Shown: positions 15,973 to 25,362, counted from the first letter of the stretch. The stretch: DNA of 64,000 bases from Bog-756 sp963753905 (GCA_963753905.1 CAVWDZ010000001.1:1984001-2048000); one strand, 5' to 3'. Numbers and translations: made by a program. Notes: generated from the letters alone by a model not told the origin.

Positions 15973-17211
15973 TCAGCCGCCCGAGTTCGGGACCAGCTTG
16001 ATGTAGTCGAACATCGGAAGGTAGAGGCAGATCACCATGGCCCCGACCATCGCGCCCATGAAAACGGTCAGCAGAGGTTCCAGAAGGGCGGTCAAGTTGT
16101 TGACGATCACCTCGACCTCCTGGTCGTAGAACTCACCGACCTTCTTGAGCATGCCGTCGAGCGCACCGGTCTGTTCACCCACCTCGATCATCTGAACGAC
16201 CAAGGTCGGGATGACATCTTCGTGCTCACGCAACGGATCCGCGAGCGGGCGGCCTTCCCTCACCCCGTCCTTCGCTTGAAGCAGTACGTCGCCCACCGTG
16301 CGGTTTCCTGACACATCGGCACAGATGTCCAGGGATTCGAGGATCGGTACGCCCGAACCGATCAACGACGCCAGCGTCTGGCTCATTCTGGCCAGCGACA
16401 CCTTGTGGAAGAGATTGCCGAACACCGGTGGCCTCAGGATGAGCTTGTCCCAGCGTCGGCGGCCCTCGTCAGTTGCGATCCACTTCTTGACTCCGACGAT
16501 GGCCCCAACGATCACCGCGATGACCAAGAGGATCCAGGCGCTCGTGACGATGTTCGAGATCTCGATCAAAACCTGCGTCGGAAACGGCAGCTTGCCGCCC
16601 AACTGGGTGAACAGGTTCTGGAAGACGGGCACGATGAACATGATCATGGCGGCGAAGATGAACAGCATCACGCTCATCACAACCGCCGGATAGGTCATGG
16701 CCGACCGGATGGTCCGGTTGAGCTGCGCCTGCTTCTCGATCGTTTCTGCAAGACTCCCGAGAACCTCGTCGAGGGTACCGCCCACCTCACCCGCTTGCAC
16801 CAGGGTGCAAAACAGGTGGGAGAACGCCTTTGGGTGCTTGGCGCAGGCAGCTGAGAGCGAAGATCCGTGTTCGACATCGAGGCGCACCTCGTTGAGGATG
16901 CGGGCAAGTTCGGTGTTCTCCACCTGCCCCGCCAGGATGCCCAGCGATCGCACCACGGAGAGTCCGGAATCGACCATCGTGGAAAGTTGCCTGGTGACAA
17001 CGGCAATCTCACGTAGCTTGATCCGGTCTGACAAATACGGAATCTTGATATCTGTCTTCAGGCTCACGTTGGTCTTCGGCGTTACGGAGATGGGCATATA
17101 CCCCATCTCGCGCAAGCGCCGTACGACGAGCGCGATGCTGTCGCCGTCGAGCTGTCCCTCGACGAGCCCGCCGGCCTTGTCCCGCACCTTGTACTCAAAT
17201 GTCAGTGCCAC
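15973..17211 (-). CDS. pilC: Type IV pilus inner-membrane platform protein PilC
   Basis: Membrane platform that couples the PilB/PilT motors to pilin assembly. About 412 residues, typical for PilC. Begins FEYKVRDKAGGLVEGQLDGD (the GspF N-terminal signature), has two T2SSF domains (LREIAVVTRQLSTMVDSGL near residue 70 and VSLARMSQTLASLIGSGVPI near residue 270), and three membrane segments (AVVMSVMLFIFAAMIMFIVP, AWILLVIAVIVGAIVGV, LLTVFMGAMVGAMVICLYLP). Lies 40 bases after the MshEN-PilT gene, so probably in the same transcript. Confidence 0.95.
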   Translation of the reverse strand: MALTFEYKVRDKAGGLVEGQLDGDSIALVVRRLREMGYMPISVTPKTNVSLKTDIKIPYLSDRIKLREIAVVTRQLSTMVDSGLSVVRSLGILAGQVENTELARILNEVRLDVEHGSSLSAACAKHPKAFSHLFCTLVQAGEVGGTLDEVLGSLAETIEKQAQLNRTIRSAMTYPAVVMSVMLFIFAAMIMFIVPVFQNLFTQLGGKLPFPTQVLIEISNIVTSAWILLVIAVIVGAIVGVKKWIATDEGRRRWDKLILRPPVFGNLFHKVSLARMSQTLASLIGSGVPILESLDICADVSGNRTVGDVLLQAKDGVREGRPLADPLREHEDVIPTLVVQMIEVGEQTGALDGMLKKVGEFYDQEVEVIVNNLTALLEPLLTVFMGAMVGAMVICLYLPMFDYIKLVPNSGG

Positions 17212-17251
17212 AATTCCCCACTTCGTAGGTCGGTGAACCGAGTCGGTTCAA

Positions 17252-18940
17252 TCATGTTTGTAGATGGTTTCGGAGGTCTTCCTCGTTCTGCGATCGGTCG
17301 TAGGCGATGCCCTCGGAGATCAGGCCGGCCTTGACCAGAGCTGCAAGGCCCTGATCCATGGTCTGCATGCCGAACGAGCCGCCGACCTGCATCAGGGAGT
17401 AGATCTGGTGCGTCTTGGCCTGCCGGATCAAGTTTCGTATGGCCGATGTGCACATCATGACCTCGGCGCACGGGACACGACCCGTGCCGTCCGCATTGAC
17501 CACCAGCTGTTGGGTCACCACACCCTCGAGGGTCGCGGCCAGCATGACCCGGATCTGCTCCTGCTGGTTCGTCGGGAACACATCGATCATCCGGTCGATC
17601 GTCTGCGGACAATCCTGTGTATGCAGCGTGCCAAAGACCAAGTGCCCGGTCTCGGCCGCGGTGAGCGCCATCGAGATCGTCTCGAGATCGCGCAGCTCAC
17701 CGACCAAGATCACGTCGGGATCCTGGCGAAGGACCCGCCTGAGTGCCTCAGCGAACGAGTCGGTGTCCTCCCCGATCTCTCGCTGAGTGATGATCGACCG
17801 CTTGTGGTTGTGAAGAAACTCGATGGGATCTTCGACGGTCACAATATGCAAGGGTTTCGTTCGGTTGATGATGTCCACCAGCGACGCGAGCGTCGTCGAC
17901 TTTCCGGAGCCGGTCGGTCCGGTGACCAGCACCAGGCCGCGACGAAGGTCGGTGAAGGACTTGATCGAGTCGGGCAGCCCGAGCGTGTCGAACACCGGCA
18001 TCTCGTGTGGAATCGGCCGGAGTGCCGCGGCCACGGTGCCACGCTGCAGTGCGATGTTCACCCGGAACCGTCCCACGCCGGCGATCGAGTGCGACGTGTC
18101 GAGCTCGTGCTCCTCCTCGAACCGTTCGCGCTGGGAGGCAGGAAGGATGCCGAACACCATGTCGCGTAGGACTTCGTTGTTGAGGGGCGGACACCCCTCG
18201 ATCTGGCGTATGGCTCCGTGCAGCCGGATCGAGGCGGGCATGGCGGCAGTCAGGTGGAGATCGGAGGCACCGACAGTGACCGCGTACCGCAAGAGGTCGT
18301 CGATGTGGAGGGGCATCGACCCATCAGTCGCTGACGCCGGGATGCCTTCCCGAAGCATCCGGTCCGCGATGGATTGGTCGGGGGATTCCTCTGCATCGCT
18401 CGAGGTGTCCACCAACGGAGAGTCGGGTACCGAGCCGGGACCAGGTGGAGGTGGGGGGATCGGTTTCGGAGGTGCATCGGGGCGACTCGATGACGGAGCA
18501 CCGAAGTAGCTCTCGACTACCACCGGATCGGCGAGCACCGGGTTGATCCGGTGGCCCACACGCGAGGCCAACGCGTCAAGGTCCTGCGGCGTCGGTGGCT
18601 CAGCAAACGCGACCGCGAGCGCGTTGCCGTCGAATTGAAGGGCGACGGCACCGTACTCCCGCGCCACATTGACCGGCATAGCCGCCGCCGCGTCCGGAGC
18701 CGGCGACATCGCGGCCAGATCGATTGCAGGAAGCTGAGCGAGATGGGCCAGGGTCCCCACGACGACACCCGGGAGCGCGAGATTCCGGCTCACGAGCAGG
18801 TACGCCAGGGTCTGACCCGTGGCTGTCGCCTCGTTGACCAACGGGCGGAGATTGCTCTCGGTGTCATACCCGGACTGGGCCAGTGCTTGGGCCAGGCGGG
18901 TCGACCACTCGGTGCGCGTCTCCTGCGTGACCGAGCTCAT
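17252..18940 (-). CDS. pilT: PilT-type retraction ATPase with N-terminal MshEN-like domain
   Basis: Pilus retraction motor. Residues about 205-562 are a full PilT: Walker A GPTGSGKS at 341-348, VTVEDPIEFLH, the Asp box VLVGELRDLETI-like segment, HTQD, and the retraction motif AIRNLIRQAKTHQIYSLMQ near the C-terminus. The first 150 residues are an added domain like the MshEN/GspE N-terminal domain (TLAYLLVSRNLALPGVVVG, LAQLPAIDLAAMSPAPDAAA, NALAVAFAEPPTPQDLDAL), joined by a Pro-rich linker. Ordinary PilT is about 350 residues. MshEN domains in other pilus ATPases can bind cyclic di-GMP; binding here is inference. The ATG overlaps the pilB stop (ATGA), so it is coupled to pilB. Confidence 0.9.
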   Translation of the reverse strand: MSSVTQETRTEWSTRLAQALAQSGYDTESNLRPLVNEATATGQTLAYLLVSRNLALPGVVVGTLAHLAQLPAIDLAAMSPAPDAAAAMPVNVAREYGAVALQFDGNALAVAFAEPPTPQDLDALASRVGHRINPVLADPVVVESYFGAPSSSRPDAPPKPIPPPPPGPGSVPDSPLVDTSSDAEESPDQSIADRMLREGIPASATDGSMPLHIDDLLRYAVTVGASDLHLTAAMPASIRLHGAIRQIEGCPPLNNEVLRDMVFGILPASQRERFEEEHELDTSHSIAGVGRFRVNIALQRGTVAAALRPIPHEMPVFDTLGLPDSIKSFTDLRRGLVLVTGPTGSGKSTTLASLVDIINRTKPLHIVTVEDPIEFLHNHKRSIITQREIGEDTDSFAEALRRVLRQDPDVILVGELRDLETISMALTAAETGHLVFGTLHTQDCPQTIDRMIDVFPTNQQEQIRVMLAATLEGVVTQQLVVNADGTGRVPCAEVMMCTSAIRNLIRQAKTHQIYSLMQVGGSFGMQTMDQGLAALVKAGLISEGIAYDRSQNEEDLRNHLQT

Positions 18941-21864
18941 GCGACCACCCGCAGGACTTCCTCGAGGGTCGTCTCGCCCTCGATGGCCTTGAGCAGGCCG
19001 CTCTGGCGAAGCGTGCTCATCCCCTGGCTCACGGCAAGACGATGGATCTCTTCCACGGACCCTCCTTCGATAATCATGCGTTCGATTTCTTCTGTCATTG
19101 GGAGGAGCTCGGCAAGTGCCTTGCGCCCCCGGTAGCCGGTCTGGGAGCAGGCAGAGCAACCCACCGCTCGGTAGACCTTCGACATGCCGCCGACGTCTTC
19201 GACCTCGGCCATCGACCATCCGGCCGCTATGACGTCGGCCTCGGTGGGCTCGTACGCCTCCTTGCAGTGTGTGCAGAGTCGGCGGGCCAGGCGTTGGGCA
19301 AGCACACCCGAGAGTGAGGACGTGACCAGAAACGGCTCGATGCCCATCTCGATCAGGCGCATCGGGGTCGACGCGGCATTATTGGTGTGGAGAGTGGCCA
19401 ACACCATGTGACCGGTCAGGGCGGCCTCGATCGCGATCGATGCAGTCTCCTTGTCCCGGATCTCACCGATCAGCACGATGTCCGGGTCGGACCGCAGGAT
19501 GGCCCGGAGCGCTGAAGCAAAATTGAGGCCGGCCTTGAGGTTCAGTTGGACCTGGTTGATCCCCTTGAGGGGCAGTTCGACCGGGTCCTCGACGGTGATG
19601 ATGTTCTTCTCGGGCGAGTTCAGTGCGGTGAGGGTCGTGTAGAGGGTGGTCGACTTGCCTGATCCGGTCGGTCCGGTCACCAGGATGGTCCCGTACGGCT
19701 TGGTATAGAGGCTTTCGTAGATAGCGAGCATCTTCTCGTCGAAGCCGAGGTCACCGAACCCGAGGACCACACTCGACTTGTCGAGCACCCGCATGACGAC
19801 CTTCTCGCCGAAGATGGTGGGGAGCGTCGCCATGCGGAGATCGATCCCTTTGGCGCCGACGTTGAGGGAGATCCTCCCGTCCTGGGGGACCCGGTGCTCG
19901 GCGATGTTGAGGTCGGCCATGACCTTGAGGCGAGTGGTGACCGCCGCAGCGATGCTGCGGGGGGCAGTCGACACGTCGTGGAGGACACCGTCGATCCGGT
20001 AGCGGATCCGCAGATCGGATCCCGTGGGCTCGATGTGAATGTCCGAGGCTCGCTCGTTGAGGGCCTGAAGGACCAGGAGATTGACATAGCGGACGATCGG
20101 CGCTTCCTCGGTAATGGACTGGATGTCATCGACGCCGGAGTCCTGACGATTGGAGTCGATGCCGAGCGAGGCCTCCATGGCCATGTCGGCCGCGTCTCCC
20201 CCACTGTTGAACGCTCGGCCGATGTAGGCGCTGATCTGCGACCGGGTCGCCACGACGACAATGAAGTTGCGTCCCATGATGGTCCGCAGGTCGTCCATGG
20301 CGAACACGTCGGTTGGATTCGAGGCGGCGATGACCGGGGTGCCATTGTCGGTGGCGATCACCATCACGTTGTGGTGCCTGGCCGTCGCCTCGGGAATAGT
20401 GCCGGCTTCCGCCAGGTCCACTCCGACGACGTCCAGGTCGACGAACTCGAGCCCCATTTCCTCGGCCATACCCCACATGAGGTCGGCCTCCGTGACCATC
20501 TTCTCGTTGGTCAGGATTCGGGCGATGCTCTGGCCGGTCAGATGGTGCTCTTCGAGCACCGAGCTCATGTCGTCGAGCGAGACGCGTCCACCGTCGACCA
20601 GTACCTTGGCCAGCGGAGGGAACATGGCGGTCGCGCCGTCCCCATCGAGGCTTGACCCCTCGACGTGCTGATCGTCGGGGTGAAGCTCCTGGAAGGTTGC
20701 AACAGCCTCAGCCACCAGGTCAGCGGCCTCTGTGGTGGAATCCGACGCTCCCTCGTCCGGCACTTCCTCGACCGAGAGTGCCAGCGCCTCCAACTCTCCA
20801 GCGAACGGAAGCACGTCTTCTAGCGCCTGGCCGAGAGGCGGCTCGGGTGCGTCGAACGCCGCAACAGGGTGATCCCCGCTGATCGGACCGTCGACAACGA
20901 CCTCCTCCGGGAGGACCTGGCCGTCCAATAGTTCAGGCGTCGGTTCGTTGACTGCGAGATCGTGATCCAACGAAGCTGCCAATACGTCGACGGTGTCGGC
21001 AGTATCGACCTCCAATCCCGCCGGTACCATGAAACCGACTCCCGGGTCATCGGGCTCTGGAATCTCAACGAGCCCAGAAACGTCTGGGGCTGCATTCTCC
21101 TCGGGGGTCGATGCCGGGCGCCCGGCCGACGCGGACTTGCCGCTCTCCTTCCCGCCTCTCTTCCCCTTCTGGCTCCTACCCGAAGACGATGAGCGACGCG
21201 GAGCGGTTGCTTGGCCTGCGGATCCCTCTGTTGGAACGATTGGACCGTCTTCGGCATCCGGGGTGATTGCGTCAACGGCATCAGGCTCCACCCCGACTGT
21301 CTTCGACTTCGGTGGCTGCGGGGACTCCTCCTCGCTGATGGCCGCATCATCCGGGGCGATGTCCGGAGATGACACTGATCCAAGAGGATGCAACGGGGGC
21401 TCCACTTCCGCATCGATGCCACCCTCGCCGACGAGCGCCATGGGCTCACCGGCAGGCGCATCCGGATGGTCGGGCGTCAGTCCCACCGCGCGGGTGTCGT
21501 CCAATTCGGACGAAAGTCCTTCGAATCCCGAAGTACCGTTTGTCTCGCGGACCACGGATTGGTCATTCTTGCGGGAGAAAAGCTCTTCGAGGTAAGCGTC
21601 GATCTGCTCCGGAGCGGCAACAACGGAGATGAATTCGCGCCCGATCGAGGCGCGAACAGAGTCCTGCGCGGAGAGATCATCGGGATCAGACGTCGCAATG
21701 ACCGGAGTTCCGAACTTCCGCTTCACCGCGACCATGTGGTAGCGCCGGGCGAGGTCGATCGGAAGGATCTCGCCCGCCGCAGGATCGACTCCGTACGTGT
21801 CGAGATCCACGAACTCGAGGTCGCGTTCGCTTGCCATCCCACGGATGGCGTCGACATCGCTCAT
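18937..21864 (-). CDS. pilB: Type IV pilus extension ATPase PilB with tandem N-terminal domains and long acidic linker
   Basis: Pilus polymerisation motor of about 975 residues, against 560-580 usual. Residues 8-95 look like the second half of an MshEN domain (LEFVDLDTYGVDPAAGEILP), 100-412 are a low-complexity acidic linker with one basic patch, and 413-550 form a complete MshEN domain (LAKVLVDGGRVSLDDMSSVL). The ATPase core follows: Walker A GPTGSGKS (731-738), ITVEDPVE, LRSDPDIVLIGEIRDKETA, and a four-cysteine zinc site (C864, C867, C903, C906). The start at 21864 is chosen because homology begins there; the frame stays open upstream to 22023, and the true start is uncertain. First gene of pilB-pilT-pilC(-pilA). 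Confidence 0.92.
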   Translation of the reverse strand: MSDVDAIRGMASERDLEFVDLDTYGVDPAAGEILPIDLARRYHMVAVKRKFGTPVIATSDPDDLSAQDSVRASIGREFISVVAAPEQIDAYLEELFSRKNDQSVVRETNGTSGFEGLSSELDDTRAVGLTPDHPDAPAGEPMALVGEGGIDAEVEPPLHPLGSVSSPDIAPDDAAISEEESPQPPKSKTVGVEPDAVDAITPDAEDGPIVPTEGSAGQATAPRRSSSSGRSQKGKRGGKESGKSASAGRPASTPEENAAPDVSGLVEIPEPDDPGVGFMVPAGLEVDTADTVDVLAASLDHDLAVNEPTPELLDGQVLPEEVVVDGPISGDHPVAAFDAPEPPLGQALEDVLPFAGELEALALSVEEVPDEGASDSTTEAADLVAEAVATFQELHPDDQHVEGSSLDGDGATAMFPPLAKVLVDGGRVSLDDMSSVLEEHHLTGQSIARILTNEKMVTEADLMWGMAEEMGLEFVDLDVVGVDLAEAGTIPEATARHHNVMVIATDNGTPVIAASNPTDVFAMDDLRTIMGRNFIVVVATRSQISAYIGRAFNSGGDAADMAMEASLGIDSNRQDSGVDDIQSITEEAPIVRYVNLLVLQALNERASDIHIEPTGSDLRIRYRIDGVLHDVSTAPRSIAAAVTTRLKVMADLNIAEHRVPQDGRISLNVGAKGIDLRMATLPTIFGEKVVMRVLDKSSVVLGFGDLGFDEKMLAIYESLYTKPYGTILVTGPTGSGKSTTLYTTLTALNSPEKNIITVEDPVELPLKGINQVQLNLKAGLNFASALRAILRSDPDIVLIGEIRDKETASIAIEAALTGHMVLATLHTNNAASTPMRLIEMGIEPFLVTSSLSGVLAQRLARRLCTHCKEAYEPTEADVIAAGWSMAEVEDVGGMSKVYRAVGCSACSQTGYRGRKALAELLPMTEEIERMIIEGGSVEEIHRLAVSQGMSTLRQSGLLKAIEGETTLEEVLRVVA

Positions 21865-22236
21865 GGGACCAACATCGGCAGACGTCGGCCCGAGATTGAA
21901 TCCCAATCGGCGTCGACGGAGCGTGCCAGACCCACGGCCGTCCCCAGAGAACCCACCATGCCCCTTCCCAACCTGCCATTGGACGCTGAGGCGAGTGTCC
22001 CGAACATCACTCCTCGTGGTCATTCTCCCACCGGGAGAGCGCCGACCTCAAGGGCTCGTTCAGCCGTGCCGAAAGACACGAAAGACAGTTGGCCGCCTAC
22101 CGGAGCCGGTACAGTTACCGATTCCACCGGCGAGAGGGTCACGCGTGAAGATACAGGCTCCTCCGGGCGACGGGAACGCGAACTCCCTGTTCAAAGGCAA
22201 TATCAGCTCTAGGCGGGGCCATGGTGGTGCACAAAC
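21865..22236. other. Divergent intergenic region between pilB and the prepilin-peptidase-like gene
   Basis: About 370 bases that must hold the divergent promoters. Part of it (to 22023) is an open extension of the pilB frame, but without family similarity. No clear -10 boxes of the TAnnnT-N6 type are next to either start, and no operator or riboswitch was recognised. Confidence 0.4.
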
Positions 22237-23031
22237 ATGAGTTCGAGTGGCGTCCCCGTCGAGGCCATCTCCGTCCCACTGGCCGGAGTGGTCGGACTGT
22301 TCGTGGGCTCGTTTCTCAATGTGGTGGTCTACCGGGTCCCCATCGGCCTGTCCGTGTCGACTCCGCGTTCATTCTGCCCGAACTGCGACCGCCAACTCGC
22401 CTGGTGGGAGAATGTCCCGGTGGTCTCCTGGCTCATTCTGGAGCGCCGCTGCCACACGTGTCACCAGCCCATCTCGGCCCGATATCCCCTCGTCGAGTTA
22501 TCCACAGGGGCGGCTTTCTGCCTGGTCACGTGGTCCTGGCACGGTACCTGGCTGTCCGCTGGCTACTGCGTCCTGGCGGCCACCGCAATGGCCATCTCGC
22601 TGATCGAGTTCGGGGGATCACGCTCGCCACTCTCCGTGGCGGCCGTCGGGACGCTATTGGGCGAGGCGATGATCGTCGCGGCCGCCGCTTGGCTCCAGCG
22701 ATGGGCCGTGCTCGGGGGTTCGCTGGTTGGACTTGCCACAGGCGTCGCCCTCTTCAGCATCCTCCGCGCACGAGACCCCGACTGCCTCGATCCACGGGAG
22801 CACGGTCGGTCCGCGTTCCCGGTTGCCGGGTGCTGGCTCGGCGGATTGGGGTTCGTCGGCGTGATCGGCGGCGTTGCGACCTGGGCCCTCGTCACATTCG
22901 CCTGCCTAGTGGGCGTGTGGCGGACGACTCGTACATCGAAGGGTGCACATATGACCGGCGTCCGGCACGGAACCCCGCTGGTGGCGGCTATCGCCGCGGC
23001 AATGGCTGTGTCACTCATCGTGGCTGGGTGA
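22237..23031 (+). CDS. Prepilin-peptidase-like (A24/PilD) membrane protein lacking catalytic aspartates
   Basis: About 264 residues. The N-terminal DiS_P_DiS (methyltransferase-side) domain is well preserved: GSFLNVVVYRVP, CPNC (47/50) and CHTC (72/75) zinc cysteines, and ISARYPLVELSTGAAF. The following membrane part should carry two aspartates (xxDxxxxxLP and GxGD). Here the first position reads ISLIEFGGSRSP (Glu124 for Asp), and no GxGD motif exists in the second half, where ARDPDCLDPREHGR stands instead. It may therefore be an inactive or altered paralogue. Its place, divergent from pilB and upstream of a two-component system, ties it to the pilus. The N-terminal methyltransferase activity may remain. 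Confidence 0.75.
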   Translation: MSSSGVPVEAISVPLAGVVGLFVGSFLNVVVYRVPIGLSVSTPRSFCPNCDRQLAWWENVPVVSWLILERRCHTCHQPISARYPLVELSTGAAFCLVTWSWHGTWLSAGYCVLAATAMAISLIEFGGSRSPLSVAAVGTLLGEAMIVAAAAWLQRWAVLGGSLVGLATGVALFSILRARDPDCLDPREHGRSAFPVAGCWLGGLGFVGVIGGVATWALVTFACLVGVWRTTRTSKGAHMTGVRHGTPLVAAIAAAMAVSLIVAG

Positions 23032-23036
23032 CCACC

Positions 23037-23042
23037 TACGAT
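23037..23042 (+). promoter_or_regulatory. -10 box of leaderless response-regulator promoter
   Basis: TACGAT ends six bases before the ATG at 23049; it overlaps the end of the preceding gene by no more than a few bases, so the two-component genes have their own promoter. Confidence 0.55.
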
Positions 23043-23048
23043 GGTTTC

Positions 23049-23840
23049 ATGGGAAGTGTCAGGTCAGCCGACCAGGTCGTCCCTGCCGCCAGCACAGAAG
23101 GCCACCCGAAGGGCTCGAACGGTCCCGTCGTCGAGCAGCTCGTCTCCCATCGGACGGTCATTGTGGATGATCACGAGCTCCTACGCACCGGTACCCGTCG
23201 CATCCTGGAGGAGGCGAATGGGTTCACGGTGATAGGCGAGGCTGCCGACGCTGAGTCCGCCCGCAAGGTCGTGCGAGACACCCGACCCGACCTGGTGATT
23301 ACCGATATTCGCCTCCCCACCACCAACGGGATCGACTTGGCCCGCGACCTGGTTACCAACCAGCCCGACCTCACGGTCATCGTCCTCAGTGCCTACGACG
23401 ACGAGCACTACGTCCGAGCGGCTCTGGCTGCCGGCGTGTCGGGCTACCTGCTCAAGACCATGCCGAGCGCCGAGCTGGTTGCTGCGATCCGTGAGGCCTG
23501 CACCGGAACCTGGCCGGCCCACGACCGCACTCGTGGCAAGGGCGAGAAAGCCGGAGACAGCACCGCCAGGGAGAGCGAACAACTCCTGACGCCTCGCGAG
23601 AGCGCCGTCGTCCGACTCGTCGCACGCGGAATGACCAACAAAGCGATTGCCCGGCAACTCGAGATCAGTCCCCGGACCGTCGAAGGCCATCTCAACCACG
23701 TCTTCGAAAAGTTGGGCGTCCTCTCGCGCACCGAGCTGGTCCACTACGCCCTGGCCAATAGCGTGTTCGACCGGGAGTCCAAAGCCAAGGCGACCAGTCG
23801 GCCTGTCGGTTCGGACCTCCTTGGGTACTCCCGTGACTGA
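23049..23840 (+). CDS. NarL/LuxR-family response regulator
   Basis: Cytosolic transcription regulator of about 263 residues. Receiver domain residues 35-155 with acidic pair VDDHE, phosphorylation site Asp86 (VITDIRLP), conserved Ser/Thr (VLSAYDD) and Lys (YLLKTMP). The LuxR-type HTH is near residues 190-250 (LTPRESAVVRLVARGMTN, ISPRTVEGHLNHVFEKLGV). The ATG at 23049 fits the leaderless promoter; the frame is open much further upstream only as an overlap with the preceding gene. It overlaps the kinase gene by eight bases. The location suggests control of the pilus genes, but targets are not visible. Confidence 0.93.
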   Translation: MGSVRSADQVVPAASTEGHPKGSNGPVVEQLVSHRTVIVDDHELLRTGTRRILEEANGFTVIGEAADAESARKVVRDTRPDLVITDIRLPTTNGIDLARDLVTNQPDLTVIVLSAYDDEHYVRAALAAGVSGYLLKTMPSAELVAAIREACTGTWPAHDRTRGKGEKAGDSTARESEQLLTPRESAVVRLVARGMTNKAIARQLEISPRTVEGHLNHVFEKLGVLSRTELVHYALANSVFDRESKAKATSRPVGSDLLGYSRD

Positions 23841-25362
23841 AGGATACGTCCGGCCCCGACCCACCCGTCTCCCCGGCGGAGAGCCGTGGACCGACTCGCG
23901 TTTCTGGATTCTGCAGCTCGTGATCCTGGCTCTCGTGCTCGTACGCCTCGCGTTCACAGTCGCGTTCCATCTGGATACATCCTCGCTGGTGGTCGAGTTC
24001 TCGACCCTCGTGCTGTTCGTCCTTCCGGTGGCTTACGCGTCTCTGAGCTTTGGACTCCCAGGGGCGACCATCACCGCCGGCTGGGTCACCGTCCTGTCCG
24101 TTCCCAGGTTCGCGGTGGCCGTGGGCCAGCACGATCCGACTGCCGCCTGGTCCGAGATTCTCCAGATCGTCCTGCTCGACGGGTTGGCCCTCCTCATCGG
24201 CACGCGGGTCTCGACAGAGCGCGAGGCACGCGGTCTGGCCGAGGCCGCGCAGGCCGCCCGTCTCGATGCCGAGACTCTCTACCGTGAGCTGTTCGACTCG
24301 AATCAATCTCCCATCCTCATCGTCGACTCCAGCGGTTTGGTCATCGAGGGGAACGCCTCAGCGCTGCGCGCCTTCGGAGGGATTGCCACCTCCGGCGGAT
24401 CGAAGCAGCAGCAACCGGTTCGTCTTGTGGACCTGATCGGAGCGGACGCGGCCAGCCAGGTACTCACCCGACTCCTGCCGGTCGACCCGGTGCCCGGGAC
24501 CACAGTGAGCGCTGGGGCGCAGGACTCCGAGATCGACGAGCGCGTTCGGCCGGTCGCATTCGAGTTCGAGGGCCGGGCCGTCCTCTACCGACTGAGCGCT
24601 ACCCTCGTCAGACCAGCCGATGCCGACCGCAGGATGCAGGTCATCTTCGAGGACGTGACCGCCGAGACCCGTCGGCACGATCTCATGGAGGCCTACGCCG
24701 GCCAAGTCGTCCTCGCCCAGGAAGAGGAGCGTCGTCACCTCGCCCAGGAGATTCATGACGGCCCGCTCCAGGCCCTCATTCACATCTGCCGGCAGATTGA
24801 TTTGCTGGAGGGCACCGACGGACCAGGCGTCATCGGGTCGGACGATGATCACCAGCTGAAGTCACTCCGTTCCACGGTCGAAGATACGGTGGCTGAATTG
24901 CGATCCATCGCACGTGGCCTCCGCCCATCGATCCTCGACGACTTGGGACTGGTGGCGTCGATCAACCAGATGCTTACCGATGCGACGGCGCGGCAGCAGT
25001 TTGAGAGCACCTTCGGCGTCACGGGTACGTCTCGCCGATTGTCACCCAGCGTCGAGCTCGCACTCTTCCGCATCACCCAGGAGGCGATTACCAACATCGA
25101 GCACCACGCTGCCGCGAGCCACGTCGCAGTGGGGATCGACTTCGAGGCTGAAGGACTCCATCTCTTGGTCAAGGACGATGGAGCCGGGTTCGATCAGATC
25201 CAAGATCCGAAGGCGGGGGGCCACTCGTTGGGACTCCCCGGGATGACGGAACGGGCTCATCTCATCGGTGGCACATTGGTCATCCATTCGCAGGCCGGAA
25301 CGGGCACGGCGGTGGACGTCTGGGTACCCGAGGATGCCCTTCGCGCCGGCAGGTGCGGCTGA
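23833..25362 (+). CDS. Membrane sensor histidine kinase (HisKA_3 type)
   Basis: Partner of the preceding regulator. About 509 residues from the GTG at 23833: three or four membrane segments in residues 25-125 (WILQLVILALVLVRLAFTV, LVLFVLPVAYASLSFG, ILQIVLLDGLALLIG), a PAS domain at about 145-275 (FDSNQSPILIVDSSG), the HisKA_3 phosphorylation helix EEERRHLAQEIHDGPLQ with His308, and a HATPase domain (RITQEAITNIEHHA, VKDDGAGFD, GLPGMTERAHLIGG). The hydrophobic part is short of an extracellular domain, so the signal is probably sensed in the membrane or by the PAS domain. Starts within the stop of the regulator gene. Confidence 0.92.
   Translation: MTEGYVRPRPTRLPGGEPWTDSRFWILQLVILALVLVRLAFTVAFHLDTSSLVVEFSTLVLFVLPVAYASLSFGLPGATITAGWVTVLSVPRFAVAVGQHDPTAAWSEILQIVLLDGLALLIGTRVSTEREARGLAEAAQAARLDAETLYRELFDSNQSPILIVDSSGLVIEGNASALRAFGGIATSGGSKQQQPVRLVDLIGADAASQVLTRLLPVDPVPGTTVSAGAQDSEIDERVRPVAFEFEGRAVLYRLSATLVRPADADRRMQVIFEDVTAETRRHDLMEAYAGQVVLAQEEERRHLAQEIHDGPLQALIHICRQIDLLEGTDGPGVIGSDDDHQLKSLRSTVEDTVAELRSIARGLRPSILDDLGLVASINQMLTDATARQQFESTFGVTGTSRRLSPSVELALFRITQEAITNIEHHAAASHVAVGIDFEAEGLHLLVKDDGAGFDQIQDPKAGGHSLGLPGMTERAHLIGGTLVIHSQAGTGTAVDVWVPEDALRAGRCG

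Noticed and set aside
21865..22023. Upstream extension of the pilB frame as the true PilB N-terminus
   Set aside because: The 53 extra residues have no MshEN-like sequence apart from a short RRRRLG; similarity begins at 21864. Kept as an uncertainty only.
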